Source: Ruminococcus sp. (GTDB taxonomy: Bacteria > Bacillota > Clostridia > Oscillospirales > Ruminococcaceae). From it: 59,471 nt of DNA. A program made the position numbers and the translations under genes. Of the stretch, positions 41,916 through 50,084 are shown in pieces; positions within the stretch are counted from its first letter, which is position 1, and each line of letters begins with the position of its first letter. The notes below the pieces were generated by a model. That model worked only from the letters and a program-made list of their open reading frames with translations, was not told the DNA's origin and searched no databases. Location: the NCBI GenBank assembly GCA_017519415.1, contig JAFWSI010000031.1:1-59471 (forward strand). Direction: 5' to 3'.

Positions 41916-42755
41916 ATGGACGCAAAGCTTAAAAAGGAATTGCAGAAAACAGCCTGCAAAGTCAGAATGGGCGTTATCGAAGGAACCTATAACGCTAAAT
42001 CGGGTCATCCCGGCGGTTCGCTCTCTATCAGCGACACACTCACATATCTCTATTTCAACAAGATGAACAATGATCCAAAGAACCCCGACGCTCCGGAGAG
42101 AGACCGTCTTGTTCTCTCAAAGGGACATACGGCTCCCGCACTCTACTCGGTGCTGGCACAGAGGGGCTATTTCTCCGTTGAGGAGCTCAAGTCTCTCCGT
42201 CATATAGGCGCTCTCCTTCAGGGTCACCCCTGTATCCATATCCCCGGCGTTGATATGTCCAGCGGTTCTCTCGGACAGGGCATCTCCGCAGCCTGCGGTA
42301 TGGCTCTTGCAGGAAAGATAGACGGCAAGTCCTATAAGGTATACACTATCCTCGGCGACGGCGAGATCGAGGAGGGTCAGGTATGGGAGGCTGCCATGTT
42401 CGCAGCTCACAAGAAGCTCTCTAACCTCGTTGCTATCGTTGACAACAACGGCCTCCAGATAGACGGACCTATCACCGAGGTATGTTCACCCGAGCCTATC
42501 ACAGATAAATTCGCAGCCTTCGGCTGGCACGTTATCACTATGGACGCCCACGACTTCGACGACATCGACAGAGCCTTCACAGAGGCTGATTCCGTAAAGG
42601 ACAAGCCTGTGGCTATAATCCAGAAGTCCACAAAGGGCAAGGGCGTTTCATTCATGGAAAATCAGGTAAGCTGGCACGGTACCGCTCCCAACAAGGATCA
42701 GTACGATCAGGCTATGGCAGAGCTTAATGCGCAGTTAAAGGAATTGGAGGACTAA
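41916..42755 (+). CDS. Transketolase, N-terminal (TPP-binding) subunit
   Basis: One half of a split transketolase, 279 residues. The start is ATG 41916, just after GGAGGT; ATG 41904 contains that SD. KSGHPGGSLS, the TPP/Mg motif GDGEIEEGQVWEAAM ending DNNGLQIDG, and WHGTAPN are typical. Transketolase moves two-carbon ketol groups in the non-oxidative pentose phosphate pathway. The C-terminal half follows 4 bases later; both must associate for activity. Confidence 0.95.
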   Translation: MDAKLKKELQKTACKVRMGVIEGTYNAKSGHPGGSLSISDTLTYLYFNKMNNDPKNPDAPERDRLVLSKGHTAPALYSVLAQRGYFSVEELKSLRHIGALLQGHPCIHIPGVDMSSGSLGQGISAACGMALAGKIDGKSYKVYTILGDGEIEEGQVWEAAMFAAHKKLSNLVAIVDNNGLQIDGPITEVCSPEPITDKFAAFGWHVITMDAHDFDDIDRAFTEADSVKDKPVAIIQKSTKGKGVSFMENQVSWHGTAPNKDQYDQAMAELNAQLKELED

Positions 42756-42759
42756 TACA

Positions 42760-43704
42760 ATGGCAGATGTTATCAAAAAGGCTACCAGAGAAAGCTACGG
42801 CGAGGCTCTCAAGGAGCTTGCCGAGGAATACAAGGACCTTATAGTTCTCGATGCAGACCTTGCTGCTGCAACAAAGACAGGTATATTCAAGAAGGCTTAT
42901 CCCGACCGCTTCTTCGACTGCGGTATCGCAGAGGCCAACATGATGGGTGTTGCGGCAGGTCTTGCTGCCTGCGGAAAGATCCCCTTCGCAAGCACCTTCG
43001 CTATGTTCGCTGCGGGCAGAGCTTTTGAGATAGTAAGAAACTCTATCGGCTACCCCCACCTCAACGTAAAGATCGGCGCTACACACGCAGGTATCTCCGT
43101 AGGTGAGGACGGCGCAACACATCAGTGCAACGAGGATATAGCTCTTATGAGAACTATACCCGGCATGACTATCATCAACCCCTGCGACGACGTTGAGGCA
43201 AAGGCTGCTGTAAAGGCTGCTCTCGACTTCAAGGGTCCTGTTTATATGCGTTTCGGCAGACTTGCTGTTCCGGTTATCAACGACGCTGCAAGCTACAAGT
43301 TCGAGCTGGGCAAGGGCGTTGTCATGAAGGACGGCAAGGACGTTACTATCGTTGCTACCGGTCTCATGGTAAACGAGGCTGTTGAAGCTGCAAAGGCTCT
43401 CGAGGCTGAGGGTATCTCCGCAAGAGTAGTTAATATCCACACTATCAAGCCTCTCGACAAGGAGCTCATCTGCAAGTGCGCTAAGGAGACAGGCCTCATC
43501 GTTACTGCTGAGGAGCACAGCGTTATCGGCGGTCTCGGTTCTGCTGTAGCAGACGCAGTTACAGAGTGCTGTCCCGTTCCCGTTGTCAAGATCGGTGTGA
43601 ACGACGAGTTCGGTCACTCGGGTCCTGCTGTTGACCTCCTCAAGGAGTTCGGTCTCTCGGCTGAGAACATCGTAAAGACTGTAAAGAAGGCACTTGGCAA
43701 GTAA
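42760..43704 (+). CDS. Transketolase, C-terminal (Pyr) subunit
   Basis: The partner half, 314 residues. It has the pyrimidine-binding domain with the catalytic Glu in FDCGIAEANMMGVAAGLA, and the C-terminal transketolase domain (VTAEEHSVIGGLGSAVADAV, INDEFG-like VNDEFGHSGP). Split transketolases of this kind are common in Clostridia and archaea. Both genes use rather T-rich, highly expressed codons (GCT, GTT). Confidence 0.95.
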   Translation: MADVIKKATRESYGEALKELAEEYKDLIVLDADLAAATKTGIFKKAYPDRFFDCGIAEANMMGVAAGLAACGKIPFASTFAMFAAGRAFEIVRNSIGYPHLNVKIGATHAGISVGEDGATHQCNEDIALMRTIPGMTIINPCDDVEAKAAVKAALDFKGPVYMRFGRLAVPVINDAASYKFELGKGVVMKDGKDVTIVATGLMVNEAVEAAKALEAEGISARVVNIHTIKPLDKELICKCAKETGLIVTAEEHSVIGGLGSAVADAVTECCPVPVVKIGVNDEFGHSGPAVDLLKEFGLSAENIVKTVKKALGK

Positions 43705-43722
43705 TATTTTCAGATTTCCATG

Positions 43723-43752
43723 CAGGGCGCACATAGGTGTGCCCTGTTTTTT
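43723..43752 (+). terminator. Terminator of the transketolase operon
   Basis: CAGGGCGCACA-TAGG-TGTGCCCTG (one mismatch) followed by TTTTTTG. Confidence 0.85.
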
Positions 43753-43773
43753 GTACAGAAATAACTGCTGCTA

Positions 43774-43802
43774 TTGACAAAAAGACGATTTTGATGTATT
43801 AT
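43774..43802 (+). promoter_or_regulatory. Promoter of the DUF3592-like gene
   Basis: TTGACA (43774-43779), 17 bp, TATTAT (43797-43802). Confidence 0.75.
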
Positions 43803-43859
43803 ATAAACATATTTCAGTGCTTGCTGAATAACTTTATTTTCTTTTAGGGGGAATTTATC

Positions 43860-44504
43860 ATGAAAAAAATGTCAATAGGTGTACCGATATTTGTGGGCTT
43901 TCTGCTCATACTGCTGTTGCCGGCAACGCTTATCTTCGCTGCGAAGAACGCCATGACGCCGCCTGACGGTGGAGTCCTTACGGACTGCGTCGTTACGGAC
44001 TATGTGAAAATGGGCAGTCACGTAAGCGCAAACGTTGATTACGTCAACAGTCAGGGAAAGACTATAAACGCCAGTATCACAAATGGAGTAGGCAGCAAAT
44101 CCACATATGTGGGCGCACATTATCAGTGCTATGTCTATGAGAACAATCCCTTCGAGGTGTACAGAAAGCCCGACAAGATAGGACTTATCGCACTGTACGG
44201 CGGCGCAGCCGCATCGGCACTGGTCGGCCTTGTACTTGTAGGCGTGCTTTTGAAGAAGAGAAGCAAACAGGGCTTCCTTATAAAGAACGGTCAGCAGGCT
44301 CAGGCCACCATAACCAATGTGGTGGTAAAGGAGGATAACAGCGGCTTCACCAAGTATATCTGCGATTACAGCTTTACCGACAGCCGCGGTCAGATGCAGA
44401 CCGGCAAGCATACGTTCATGAATCAGAGGGTTGGCATAGGAAATACCTTCCCTGTGCTCTATGCGGAAAAGGGCGGACAAATGGTCTCGGATATTGTCGA
44501 GTAA
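43860..44504 (+). CDS. DUF3592-like two-helix membrane protein
   Basis: A 214-residue protein with helices at about 6-29 and 105-130 and two similar beta-rich domains, one outside (GGVLTDCVVTDYVKMGSHVS) and one after the second helix (AQATITNVVVKEDNSGF). The repeated V/AxATITxxV...Y...Y.F pattern suggests the DUF3592 fold. SD TAGGGGG precedes the ATG. It is a single gene with its own promoter and terminator; the function is unknown. Confidence 0.7.
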   Translation: MKKMSIGVPIFVGFLLILLLPATLIFAAKNAMTPPDGGVLTDCVVTDYVKMGSHVSANVDYVNSQGKTINASITNGVGSKSTYVGAHYQCYVYENNPFEVYRKPDKIGLIALYGGAAASALVGLVLVGVLLKKRSKQGFLIKNGQQAQATITNVVVKEDNSGFTKYICDYSFTDSRGQMQTGKHTFMNQRVGIGNTFPVLYAEKGGQMVSDIVE

Positions 44505-44531
44505 AAAGGGCGGCCTTGAGCCGCCTTTTAC
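44505..44531 (+). terminator. Terminator of the DUF3592-like gene
   Basis: GGCGGC-CTTGA-GCCGCC with flanking AAA/TTTT. The next 160 bases to the rplJ promoter hold no gene. Confidence 0.75.
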
Positions 44532-44688
44532 ATGCCCCTCTGCAATAGGGTGAAAAAACGGGCTGAATCAACCCGGAATGGTTGTATATCGCAGAAAGTT
44601 TAAAAAAAATTCACATTTAACCCCCGCAGGATTTCGGTCCACGGAACACTTTTCTGCAATAAAAAACAGTTTTTCTTGCAGAAAACCC

Positions 44689-44717
44689 TTGACAAACGGG
44701 ATTATATGTGATATAAT
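44689..44717 (+). promoter_or_regulatory. Strong promoter of rplJ-rplL
   Basis: Perfect consensus TTGACA (44689-44694), 17 bp, extended TG-A-TATAAT (44712-44717). Confidence 0.9.
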
Positions 44718-44727
44718 AATCAAGCTG

Positions 44728-44850
44728 TGAAAAAACAGTATCGTATTCTAAAGACAGCTGGCAGAGCTCCGCGCTCAGTAAGTCCCGCCGAGGAATAGCA
44801 ATTGATAGAATTATCATTGTCCATTCTGCGCTGTCGGAATGGGCTTTTTT
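44728..44850 (+). ncRNA. Ribosomal protein L10 leader with attenuator
   Basis: The leader contains AAAGACAGCTGGCAGAG and AAGTCCCGCCGAGGAA, which match the conserved L10-binding core of the Firmicute L10 leader. It ends in a terminator-like hairpin, CCATTC (44821-44826) with GAATGG (44837-44842), followed by six T. L10, or the L10/L12 complex, is expected to bind its own leader and reduce expression. Confidence 0.85.
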
Positions 44851-44900
44851 ATTGCTCTCTCTGAATACGATGAAAATTCATTCGGAGGTGAATACACACT

Positions 44901-45416
44901 ATGCCAAGCAATGCTGTACTCGAAGCAAAGAAGGCTAAGGTCGAGAAGCTCACCGAGATCATCAAGAACTCCGTATCAGGCGTTCTCGTTGACTACAAGG
45001 GTATCAACGTAGAAGAGGATACCAAGCTCAGAAAGGAGCTCCGTGAGGCCGGCGTACACTACTTTGTAGAGAAGAACACAATGCTTCTCCGCGCTTTCAA
45101 GGAATGCGGTATCGAGGGCTTTGAAGAGGCTCTCAACGGCACGACTGCTCTCGCTGTTTCCAACGACGATCAGACTGCTCCCGCAAGAATCCTCGGCAAG
45201 TTCGCTGAGAAGGCAGGCGACGACAAGTTCAATCTCAAGGCAGGCTACATCGAGGGTGAGGTCTATGACCAGGCAGGAGTTATCGCTCTTTCCAAGATCC
45301 CTTCAAAGGAAACCCTTCTTGCTCAGCTCGTTGGCTCTCTGCAGGGTCCCCTTCAGAAGCTGGCAGCTACACTCAACGCTGTTGCAGACAAGAAGAAGGA
45401 AGAAGAGGCTGCATAA
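44901..45416 (+). CDS. rplJ: 50S ribosomal protein L10
   Basis: A 171-residue L10, the base of the ribosomal stalk that carries L7/L12 dimers. The N-terminal region has SGVLVDYKGINVEEDTKLRK and the middle KNTMLLRAFKE; the C-terminal helix binds L12. The SD is GGAGGTG. Regulated by the upstream leader and co-transcribed with rplL. Confidence 0.97.
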   Translation: MPSNAVLEAKKAKVEKLTEIIKNSVSGVLVDYKGINVEEDTKLRKELREAGVHYFVEKNTMLLRAFKECGIEGFEEALNGTTALAVSNDDQTAPARILGKFAEKAGDDKFNLKAGYIEGEVYDQAGVIALSKIPSKETLLAQLVGSLQGPLQKLAATLNAVADKKKEEEAA

Positions 45417-45514
45417 TTGCCGCTTAGTTCCTGAAATCACATTTGCGGAGAAAGGCTCCGCAGCTTAAATCAATCGCCCACAGGGCAAATATTATTAAAA
45501 AGGAGATTATTATC

Positions 45515-45889
45515 ATGGCTTCTGAGAAGATCACAAAATTTGTTGAAGATATCAAGACTCTTTCCGTTCTTGAGCTTTCCGAGCTCGTAGACGCTATCCA
45601 GGAGGAATTCGGCGTAACAGCTGCTATCGCTGCAGCTCCTGCTGCTGGCGGTGCTGCTGGCGGCGGTGCTGCTGCTAAGACAGAGTTCGACGTAATCCTT
45701 GCTTCCTTCGGTGACGCTAAGATGGCTGTTATCAAGGTTGCTAAGGAGGTTCTCGGTCTTGGCCTTAAGGAGGCTAAGGAAGTAGTTGAGGCTGCTCCTA
45801 AGGCTATCAAGGAAGGCGTTTCCGAGGCTGAGGCTAACGAGCTCAAGGCTAAGTTTGAAGAGGCCGGCGCTACAATCGAGATCAAGTAA
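45515..45889 (+). CDS. rplL: 50S ribosomal protein L7/L12
   Basis: A 124-residue stalk protein; the start is ATG 45515 after AAAAGGAG. The N-terminal dimerisation part is [20 protein letters not shown], followed by an Ala/Gly-rich hinge, then the factor-binding domain ([31 protein letters not shown]). An upstream in-frame ATG at 45443 lies in the rplJ-rplL gap and is not family-like. Confidence 0.97.
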   Translation: MASEKITKFVEDIKTLSVLELSELVDAIQEEFGVTAAIAAAPAAGGAAGGGAAAKTEFDVILASFGDAKMAVIKVAKEVLGLGLKEAKEVVEAAPKAIKEGVSEAEANELKAKFEEAGATIEIK

Positions 45890-45906
45890 TCTTAATTGCG
45901 AGCTTA

Positions 45907-45941
45907 AAAGGACCGTACCTGCGGGTACGGTCCTTTTTTTA
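45907..45941 (+). terminator. Terminator of rplJ-rplL
   Basis: AAAGGACCGTACC and GGTACGGTCCTTT around a short loop, followed by T-rich sequence. Confidence 0.93.
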
Positions 45942-46011
45942 TCCTCTTTGTATCATGTTACAATAATCGGGAAGCCCGTTTGTAGAAAATGTGGAATTTA
46001 GACAAGAAATG

Positions 46012-46040
46012 TTGATTATTTAACTTCTTTGTGCTATGAT
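46012..46040 (+). promoter_or_regulatory. Promoter of the CAP-dockerin gene
   Basis: TTGATT (46012-46017), 17 bp, TATGAT (46035-46040). Confidence 0.6.
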
Positions 46041-46081
46041 AAAGTTATCCTCAAACTCATTATTTATAAAGGAGTGATATT

Positions 46082-46828
46082 ATGAAAAAGCTATTGACTT
46101 CCGTTTTAACGGCAGCCCTCACCCTCTCGGCTCTGACATCAATGACAGGCGTTTCCGCTGTTGTGAACTTTCCCGATATTCGCGGAGTCATAGTGACAGC
46201 CTCGGAGCTGTCCCTTGATGTGTATGCGGAGCAAGTAGCTCAGCTTGTGAATGAACGGAGAGCGCAGAACGGCGTCGCACCTCTCAAGGTACTCCCGCTT
46301 CTGAACAAGGCTGCTAATATCCGTGCCAAGGAAATAGTGAGTAACTTCGATCATGTGCGGCCAAACGGCAAGCGCGGTTATACAGCCATAGAGGACGCAG
46401 GACTCAAATGGAACGCCTGTGCGGAGAATATCGCTGCGGGCTATCCTACTCCCGAAGCTGTGGTACAGGGCTGGATGGATTCTGCGGGGCACAGGAAGAA
46501 TATGCTCAACCCGAATTATCAGTACATAGGCGTGGGAGTATGCTATTCGGGAGGCTATTATTACTGGACTCAGCTTTTCCTCGGCTCCTCCAGTGAGTAT
46601 ACCGACGCTGCTCTGCCAAAGATATACGGCGATATAAACGGTGATAATATGATAGACGCCGTTGACGCTTCCTTTGCGCTTTCCGATTACGCTCTTGCTT
46701 CGTCGGGAAAGGCTACGAAAATGGACAGCAATCAGAAGAAGCTGGCTGACCTTAACGGCGACGGCTACGTTGACGCTGTGGACGCTTCCATAATACTCAA
46801 TATTTATGCAAAGAACTCTACAAAATAG
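46082..46828 (+). CDS. Secreted CAP-domain protein with C-terminal dockerin
   Basis: A 248-residue protein. A signal peptide (1-26) is followed by a CAP/SCP domain of the YkwD type (about 48-165): LVNERRAQNGVAPLKV, FDHVRPNGKR, AENIAAGY, WMDSAGHRKNML and YIGVGV. The pair of His residues (FDHV, GHRKN) and Glu (AEN) that usually line the CAP cavity are present. The dockerin (about 178-245) has GDINGDNMIDAVDAS and ADLNGDGYVDAVDAS loops, close to those of the two transglutaminase-like proteins. Role unknown; CAP proteins often bind lipids or have surface functions. Confidence 0.9.
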   Translation: MKKLLTSVLTAALTLSALTSMTGVSAVVNFPDIRGVIVTASELSLDVYAEQVAQLVNERRAQNGVAPLKVLPLLNKAANIRAKEIVSNFDHVRPNGKRGYTAIEDAGLKWNACAENIAAGYPTPEAVVQGWMDSAGHRKNMLNPNYQYIGVGVCYSGGYYYWTQLFLGSSSEYTDAALPKIYGDINGDNMIDAVDASFALSDYALASSGKATKMDSNQKKLADLNGDGYVDAVDASIILNIYAKNSTK

Positions 46829-46843
46829 CATATAAAAAATCAG

Positions 46844-46878
46844 ACCGCACTCCGGAGGATACCGAAGTGCGGTTTTTT
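46844..46878 (+). terminator. Terminator of the CAP-dockerin gene
   Basis: ACCGCACT-C-CGG and CCG-A-AGTGCGGT stem followed by six T. Read from the other strand it also closes the pyruvate formate-lyase operon. Confidence 0.85.
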
Positions 46879-46898
46879 ATGTCTGTACGGATACGAGC

Positions 46899-47138
46899 TC
46901 AGAGACTCGAATGGAAGGTACGGGAAATAACGTCGTCCTGCTGCTCCTTGGTGAGCTTTACGAAGTTTACCGCGTAGCCCGATACCCTTACGGTGAGCTG
47001 AGGGTACTTCTCGGGGTGAGCCTGAGCGTCAAGGAGAGTTTCACGGGTGAAAACGTTTACGTTGAGGTGGTGTCCGCCCTTTTCCACGTAGCCGTCAAGT
47101 AATTCAATGAGGTTGTCTACCTGTTTCTGGTTATCCAT
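46899..47138 (-). CDS. Stand-alone glycyl-radical domain of pyruvate formate-lyase
   Basis: A 79-residue protein, start ATG 47138 after GGGAGGA. It corresponds to the C-terminal end of [23 protein letters not shown] (24-43), [17 protein letters not shown] with the radical Gly54 in RVSGYAV, and [14 protein letters not shown]. In E. coli the same segment is fused to the enzyme; GrcA (YfiD) is a spare part of 127 residues with its own N-terminal region. Here the catalytic gene upstream ends before this domain, so this product should be required, not a spare. It is the third gene of the operon, 136 bases after the 72-residue ORF. The gene symbol is left blank because it is not a GrcA orthologue in length or N-terminus. 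Confidence 0.9.
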   Translation of the reverse strand: MDNQKQVDNLIELLDGYVEKGGHHLNVNVFTRETLLDAQAHPEKYPQLTVRVSGYAVNFVKLTKEQQDDVISRTFHSSL

Positions 47139-47150
47139 AATTATCCTCCC

Positions 47151-47198
47151 TGCAGCGTGACGCTGCACCCTATCCGCGTTGCCGCTTGCTTCGCTCGC
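47151..47198 (-). repeat. Dispersed repeat, copy 1 (in the pfl operon)
   Basis: On the minus strand: GAGCGA, then GCGGCAACGCGG, AGGGTGCAGCGTCAC and CTGCA. The 35-base core matches the plus-strand copy at 53646-53680 at 32 positions. It contains the palindrome TGCAGCGT-ACGCTGCA and abuts the SD of the glycyl-radical gene. Confidence 0.7.
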
Positions 47199-47274
47199 TA
47201 ACATTTTATTTAGCTGCTGCTTGTATATCGCTTACGGTGGTTTGATAGGGAAATACGGTTTATGCTTATGATGA

Positions 47275-47493
47275 TTAAAATTCGTCGTCCTCGGGTTCAA
47301 GCTCCGTGGGCTGACAGCAGGCACCCTTTCTGCCCGGGCAGTCGGTGCTCTTCACAGTGCTGACCCTGAGTCCGGAGCCGCTGTCGTCGGCGACTATATC
47401 CACATGGCCGCTGCCCTGTTCCATGAGCCTGTCGATAAGGTCGGCAAGCTCTGCGGGGTCGGAGGGAGCGGTAAGCTTATCGGGATCTGTCAT
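47275..47493 (-). CDS. 72-residue Cys-containing protein within the split pfl operon
   Basis: Start ATG 47493 lies one base after the pflB stop with AGAGGAGA overlapping the end of pflB, so translation is coupled. The protein is acidic. Residues 16-33 (LADLIDRLMEQGSGHVDI) weakly resemble the start of the glycyl-radical subunit ([19 protein letters not shown]). A Cys group, DCPGRKGACC (C52, C59, C60), follows. There is no RVSGYAV motif. I do not recognise a family. It might be a degenerate copy of the domain, an assembly factor, or an unrelated insertion. Confidence 0.65.
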   Translation of the reverse strand: MTDPDKLTAPSDPAELADLIDRLMEQGSGHVDIVADDSGSGLRVSTVKSTDCPGRKGACCQPTELEPEDDEF

Positions 47494-47494
47494 A

Positions 47495-49597
47495 TCATTC
47501 TCCTCTGAGACTGTCAAGATCAAGGTCTCCCGCGAATATCTCCATGTCCTTGCCGAGTGCGTCCGGGATAACGGAGAAGGTATTGGAGATACCGTCCTGT
47601 GCATATCTGAATGGCAGCTTTGCAACAGACGAGAGCGAAGCTACTGCACCGTGAGTGTCCCTGCCGTGCATGGGATTTGCTCCGGGAGCAAGGGGCTCGC
47701 CCTGCTTGCGTCCGTCGGGGGTGTTGCCTGTCTTCTTTCCGTATACCACGTTTGAGGTGATGGTGAGGATAGACATTGTCGGCACGCTGTCGCGGTAGGT
47801 GTGGTGCTTCCTTATGCAGTCCATAAATCTGCGGACTACTTCAACTGCAAGCTGGTCAACTCTGTCATCGTTGTTGCCGTATTTCGGGAAGTCTCCCTCT
47901 ATCTCATAGTCAACTACCACGTTCCTTGCAATGCCTGTAACATTGCCTGCCCTGTCCTTTATCTCGATGTCCCTGCGGACAGGCTTAACCTTTGCGTATT
48001 TTATAGCCGAGAGAGAGTCTGCCACTACGGAAAGTCCTGCGATACCCGTTGCAAAGTAGCGCTTTACGTCCCTGTCGTGGAGTGCCATCTGCAATCTCTC
48101 GTAGCTGTACTTGTCGTGCATATAGTGGATAACGTTGAGGGTGTTTACATAAAGTCCTGCCAGCCACTCCATCATATCCATGTACTTCTGCCATACATCG
48201 CCGAAGTCGAGGTACTCCGTGTCAACAGGTCTGTACTTTGGGCCTACCTGAAGTCCGAGACGCTCGTCCACGCCGCCGTTTATTGCATAGAGCAGACACT
48301 TTGCAAGGTTTGCCCTTGCGCCGAAGAACTGCATTTCCTTGCCTACCACCATAGATGATACGCAGCAGGCGATAGCGTAGTCGTCCCCGTGTACCACTCT
48401 CATCATGTCGTCGTTCTCGTACTGGATTGATGAGGTCTTTATGGAGATCTTTGCGCAGTATTCCTTGAACTTCCTCGGCAGCTTCCTTGACCAGAGCACC
48501 GTCATGTTGGGCTCGGGAGCAGTTCCAAGGTTCTCCAGTGTGTGGAGATAGCGGAAGCTGTTCTTTGTAACGAGGGGGTGGCCGTCAACGTCCACGCCGC
48601 CTATGGATTCGGTTATCCATGTGGGGTCTCCCGAAAAGAGCTCGTTGTACTCGGGAGTACGTGCGAACTTGACTATACGGAGCTTCATTATGAAGTGGTC
48701 GATGAGCTCCTGCGCCTCCTCCTCGGTGAGGATACCGCGGTCAAGATCGCGCTGTATATATATATCGAGGAAGGTGGAGGTGCGTCCGAGGGACATGGCT
48801 GCGCCGTTCTGCTCCTTGACTGCTGCAAGGTAGCCGAAGTAGAGCCACTGTATGGCTTCCTTTGCGTTTGCGGCGGGCTTTGATATATCGAAGCCGTATA
48901 TGCTGCCCAGTTCCCTGAGATCCTCGAGAGCGCGTACCTGCTCTGCAAGCTCCTCACGGAGTCGGATATTCTTTGAGGTCATTCTCACCAGGGAGGTATC
49001 TATCTGATGCTTTTTATCCTTTATGAGCCTGTCGATACCGTAGAGGGCAACGCGGCGGTAATCGCCTATGATACGTCCTCTGCCGTAGGCGTCGGGAAGT
49101 CCCGTCAGTATGGCGGAGTGACGTGCAAGTCTCATTTCGGGAGTGTATGCGTCGAATACGCCCTGATTATGAGTCTTTCTGTATTTCGTGAATATCTCCA
49201 CGACCTTGGGATCCACCTCATAGCCGTATTCCTTGCAGGCCTGCTGAGCCATACGGATACCGCCGAAAGGCTGTAATGCGCGTTTGAAGGGCTTGTCTGT
49301 CTGGAGACCTACGATCTTTTCAAGCTCCCTGTCGATGTAGCCTGCACCGTGGGAGGTTATGGTGGAGATGATCTCCGTGTCCATGTCCAGGACTCCGCCT
49401 GCCTCACGCTCCTGCCTTGAAAGCTCCATCACCTGTTCCCAGAGCTTCCTTGTAGCCTCGGTGGGGCCTGCCAAAAAGCTTTCGTCGCCTTCGTAAAGAG
49501 TATAGTTCTTTTTTATGAAGTCCCTGACGTTCACGGAAGAAGAGCTCCAGCGGCCTTCATTGAAGCCGTCCCATTCATTTGCCCATGAATTGACCAT
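47495..49597 (-). CDS. pflB: Pyruvate formate-lyase catalytic subunit lacking the glycyl-radical domain
   Basis: Converts pyruvate and CoA to acetyl-CoA and formate under anaerobic conditions. It is 700 residues (typical PFL is about 750-760). The active-site pair C411-C412 lies in [50 protein letters not shown] and [15 protein letters not shown] are typical. It stops after [18 protein letters not shown], where E. coli PFL continues through the glycyl-radical segment. That segment is encoded separately at 46899-47138. The stop is followed by different sequence rather than a frameshifted continuation. No activating enzyme (pflA) is in the window. SD AAAGGAG. Confidence 0.93.
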   Translation of the reverse strand: MVNSWANEWDGFNEGRWSSSSVNVRDFIKKNYTLYEGDESFLAGPTEATRKLWEQVMELSRQEREAGGVLDMDTEIISTITSHGAGYIDRELEKIVGLQTDKPFKRALQPFGGIRMAQQACKEYGYEVDPKVVEIFTKYRKTHNQGVFDAYTPEMRLARHSAILTGLPDAYGRGRIIGDYRRVALYGIDRLIKDKKHQIDTSLVRMTSKNIRLREELAEQVRALEDLRELGSIYGFDISKPAANAKEAIQWLYFGYLAAVKEQNGAAMSLGRTSTFLDIYIQRDLDRGILTEEEAQELIDHFIMKLRIVKFARTPEYNELFSGDPTWITESIGGVDVDGHPLVTKNSFRYLHTLENLGTAPEPNMTVLWSRKLPRKFKEYCAKISIKTSSIQYENDDMMRVVHGDDYAIACCVSSMVVGKEMQFFGARANLAKCLLYAINGGVDERLGLQVGPKYRPVDTEYLDFGDVWQKYMDMMEWLAGLYVNTLNVIHYMHDKYSYERLQMALHDRDVKRYFATGIAGLSVVADSLSAIKYAKVKPVRRDIEIKDRAGNVTGIARNVVVDYEIEGDFPKYGNNDDRVDQLAVEVVRRFMDCIRKHHTYRDSVPTMSILTITSNVVYGKKTGNTPDGRKQGEPLAPGANPMHGRDTHGAVASLSSVAKLPFRYAQDGISNTFSVIPDALGKDMEIFAGDLDLDSLRGE

Positions 49598-49632
49598 AGC
49601 ACATTACTCCTTTGACATTTTTTCCTAAGGTA

Positions 49633-49661
49633 ATATTACCACGTTGCGTCGATTATGTCAA
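49633..49661 (-). promoter_or_regulatory. Promoter of the pfl operon
   Basis: On the minus strand TTGACA (49661-49656), 17 bp, TAATAT (49638-49633). Confidence 0.7.
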
Positions 49662-49750
49662 TCTTTCTGTCAGCCTGAAACCGCGCAAAAACGGCTGTTT
49701 TCGTTTTATCAGATTACTAATCCGGAGCTTTTGGGGAGATGTCTCCTGAA

Positions 49751-49856
49751 GCCCCTGCGAAGAATAGGAACATTCGGCACGCTCCTGAATAACGGGTATA
49801 AAAATTGTGTGAACTTTCACGGCTTATTTGTGCATTAGATAGAACTTCGCAGGGGC
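49751..49856. repeat. Inverted repeat in the pflB-AI-2E gap
   Basis: GCCCCTGCGAAG (49751-49762) and CTTCGCAGGGGC (49845-49856) are perfect inverted copies 82 bases apart. The rest of the 487-base gap has a GGCGGATA/TATCCGCC hairpin (49854-49871) and A/T-rich tandem-like sequence (50056-50090). Two short open frames here (49644 and 49805) lack SD sequences and protein features; I see no gene. Confidence 0.55.
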
Positions 49857-50084
49857 GGATAATATCCGCCCGAGCCTTTAGCCATCAGCCTTTAGCTGTT
49901 AGCTTAGGATTATTCTTCCTCGTTGTATATTATAGTCATCGCCTGGTTTATCTTGCAGGCGGCAATTTTCCTCATGGACTTTGCGATAAAAGCCCTCTTT
50001 CGCCTGACTGCCGGCGGCAGCCCCTGCATTTCTGCTTTTTACTCTCTATTTTCCAATCACTAATTACTAATTACTACTCACTAC

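Noticed and set aside
42724-43734. A 336-codon antisense frame opposite the transketolase C-terminal gene
   Set aside because: The sense strand is clearly transketolase; the antisense sequence is Ser/Cys/Leu-rich without family features.
47139-47204. N-terminal extension of the glycyl-radical gene from 47204
   Set aside because: The extension runs through the dispersed repeat; ATG 47138 has a strong SD and the product aligns to PFL from its first helix.
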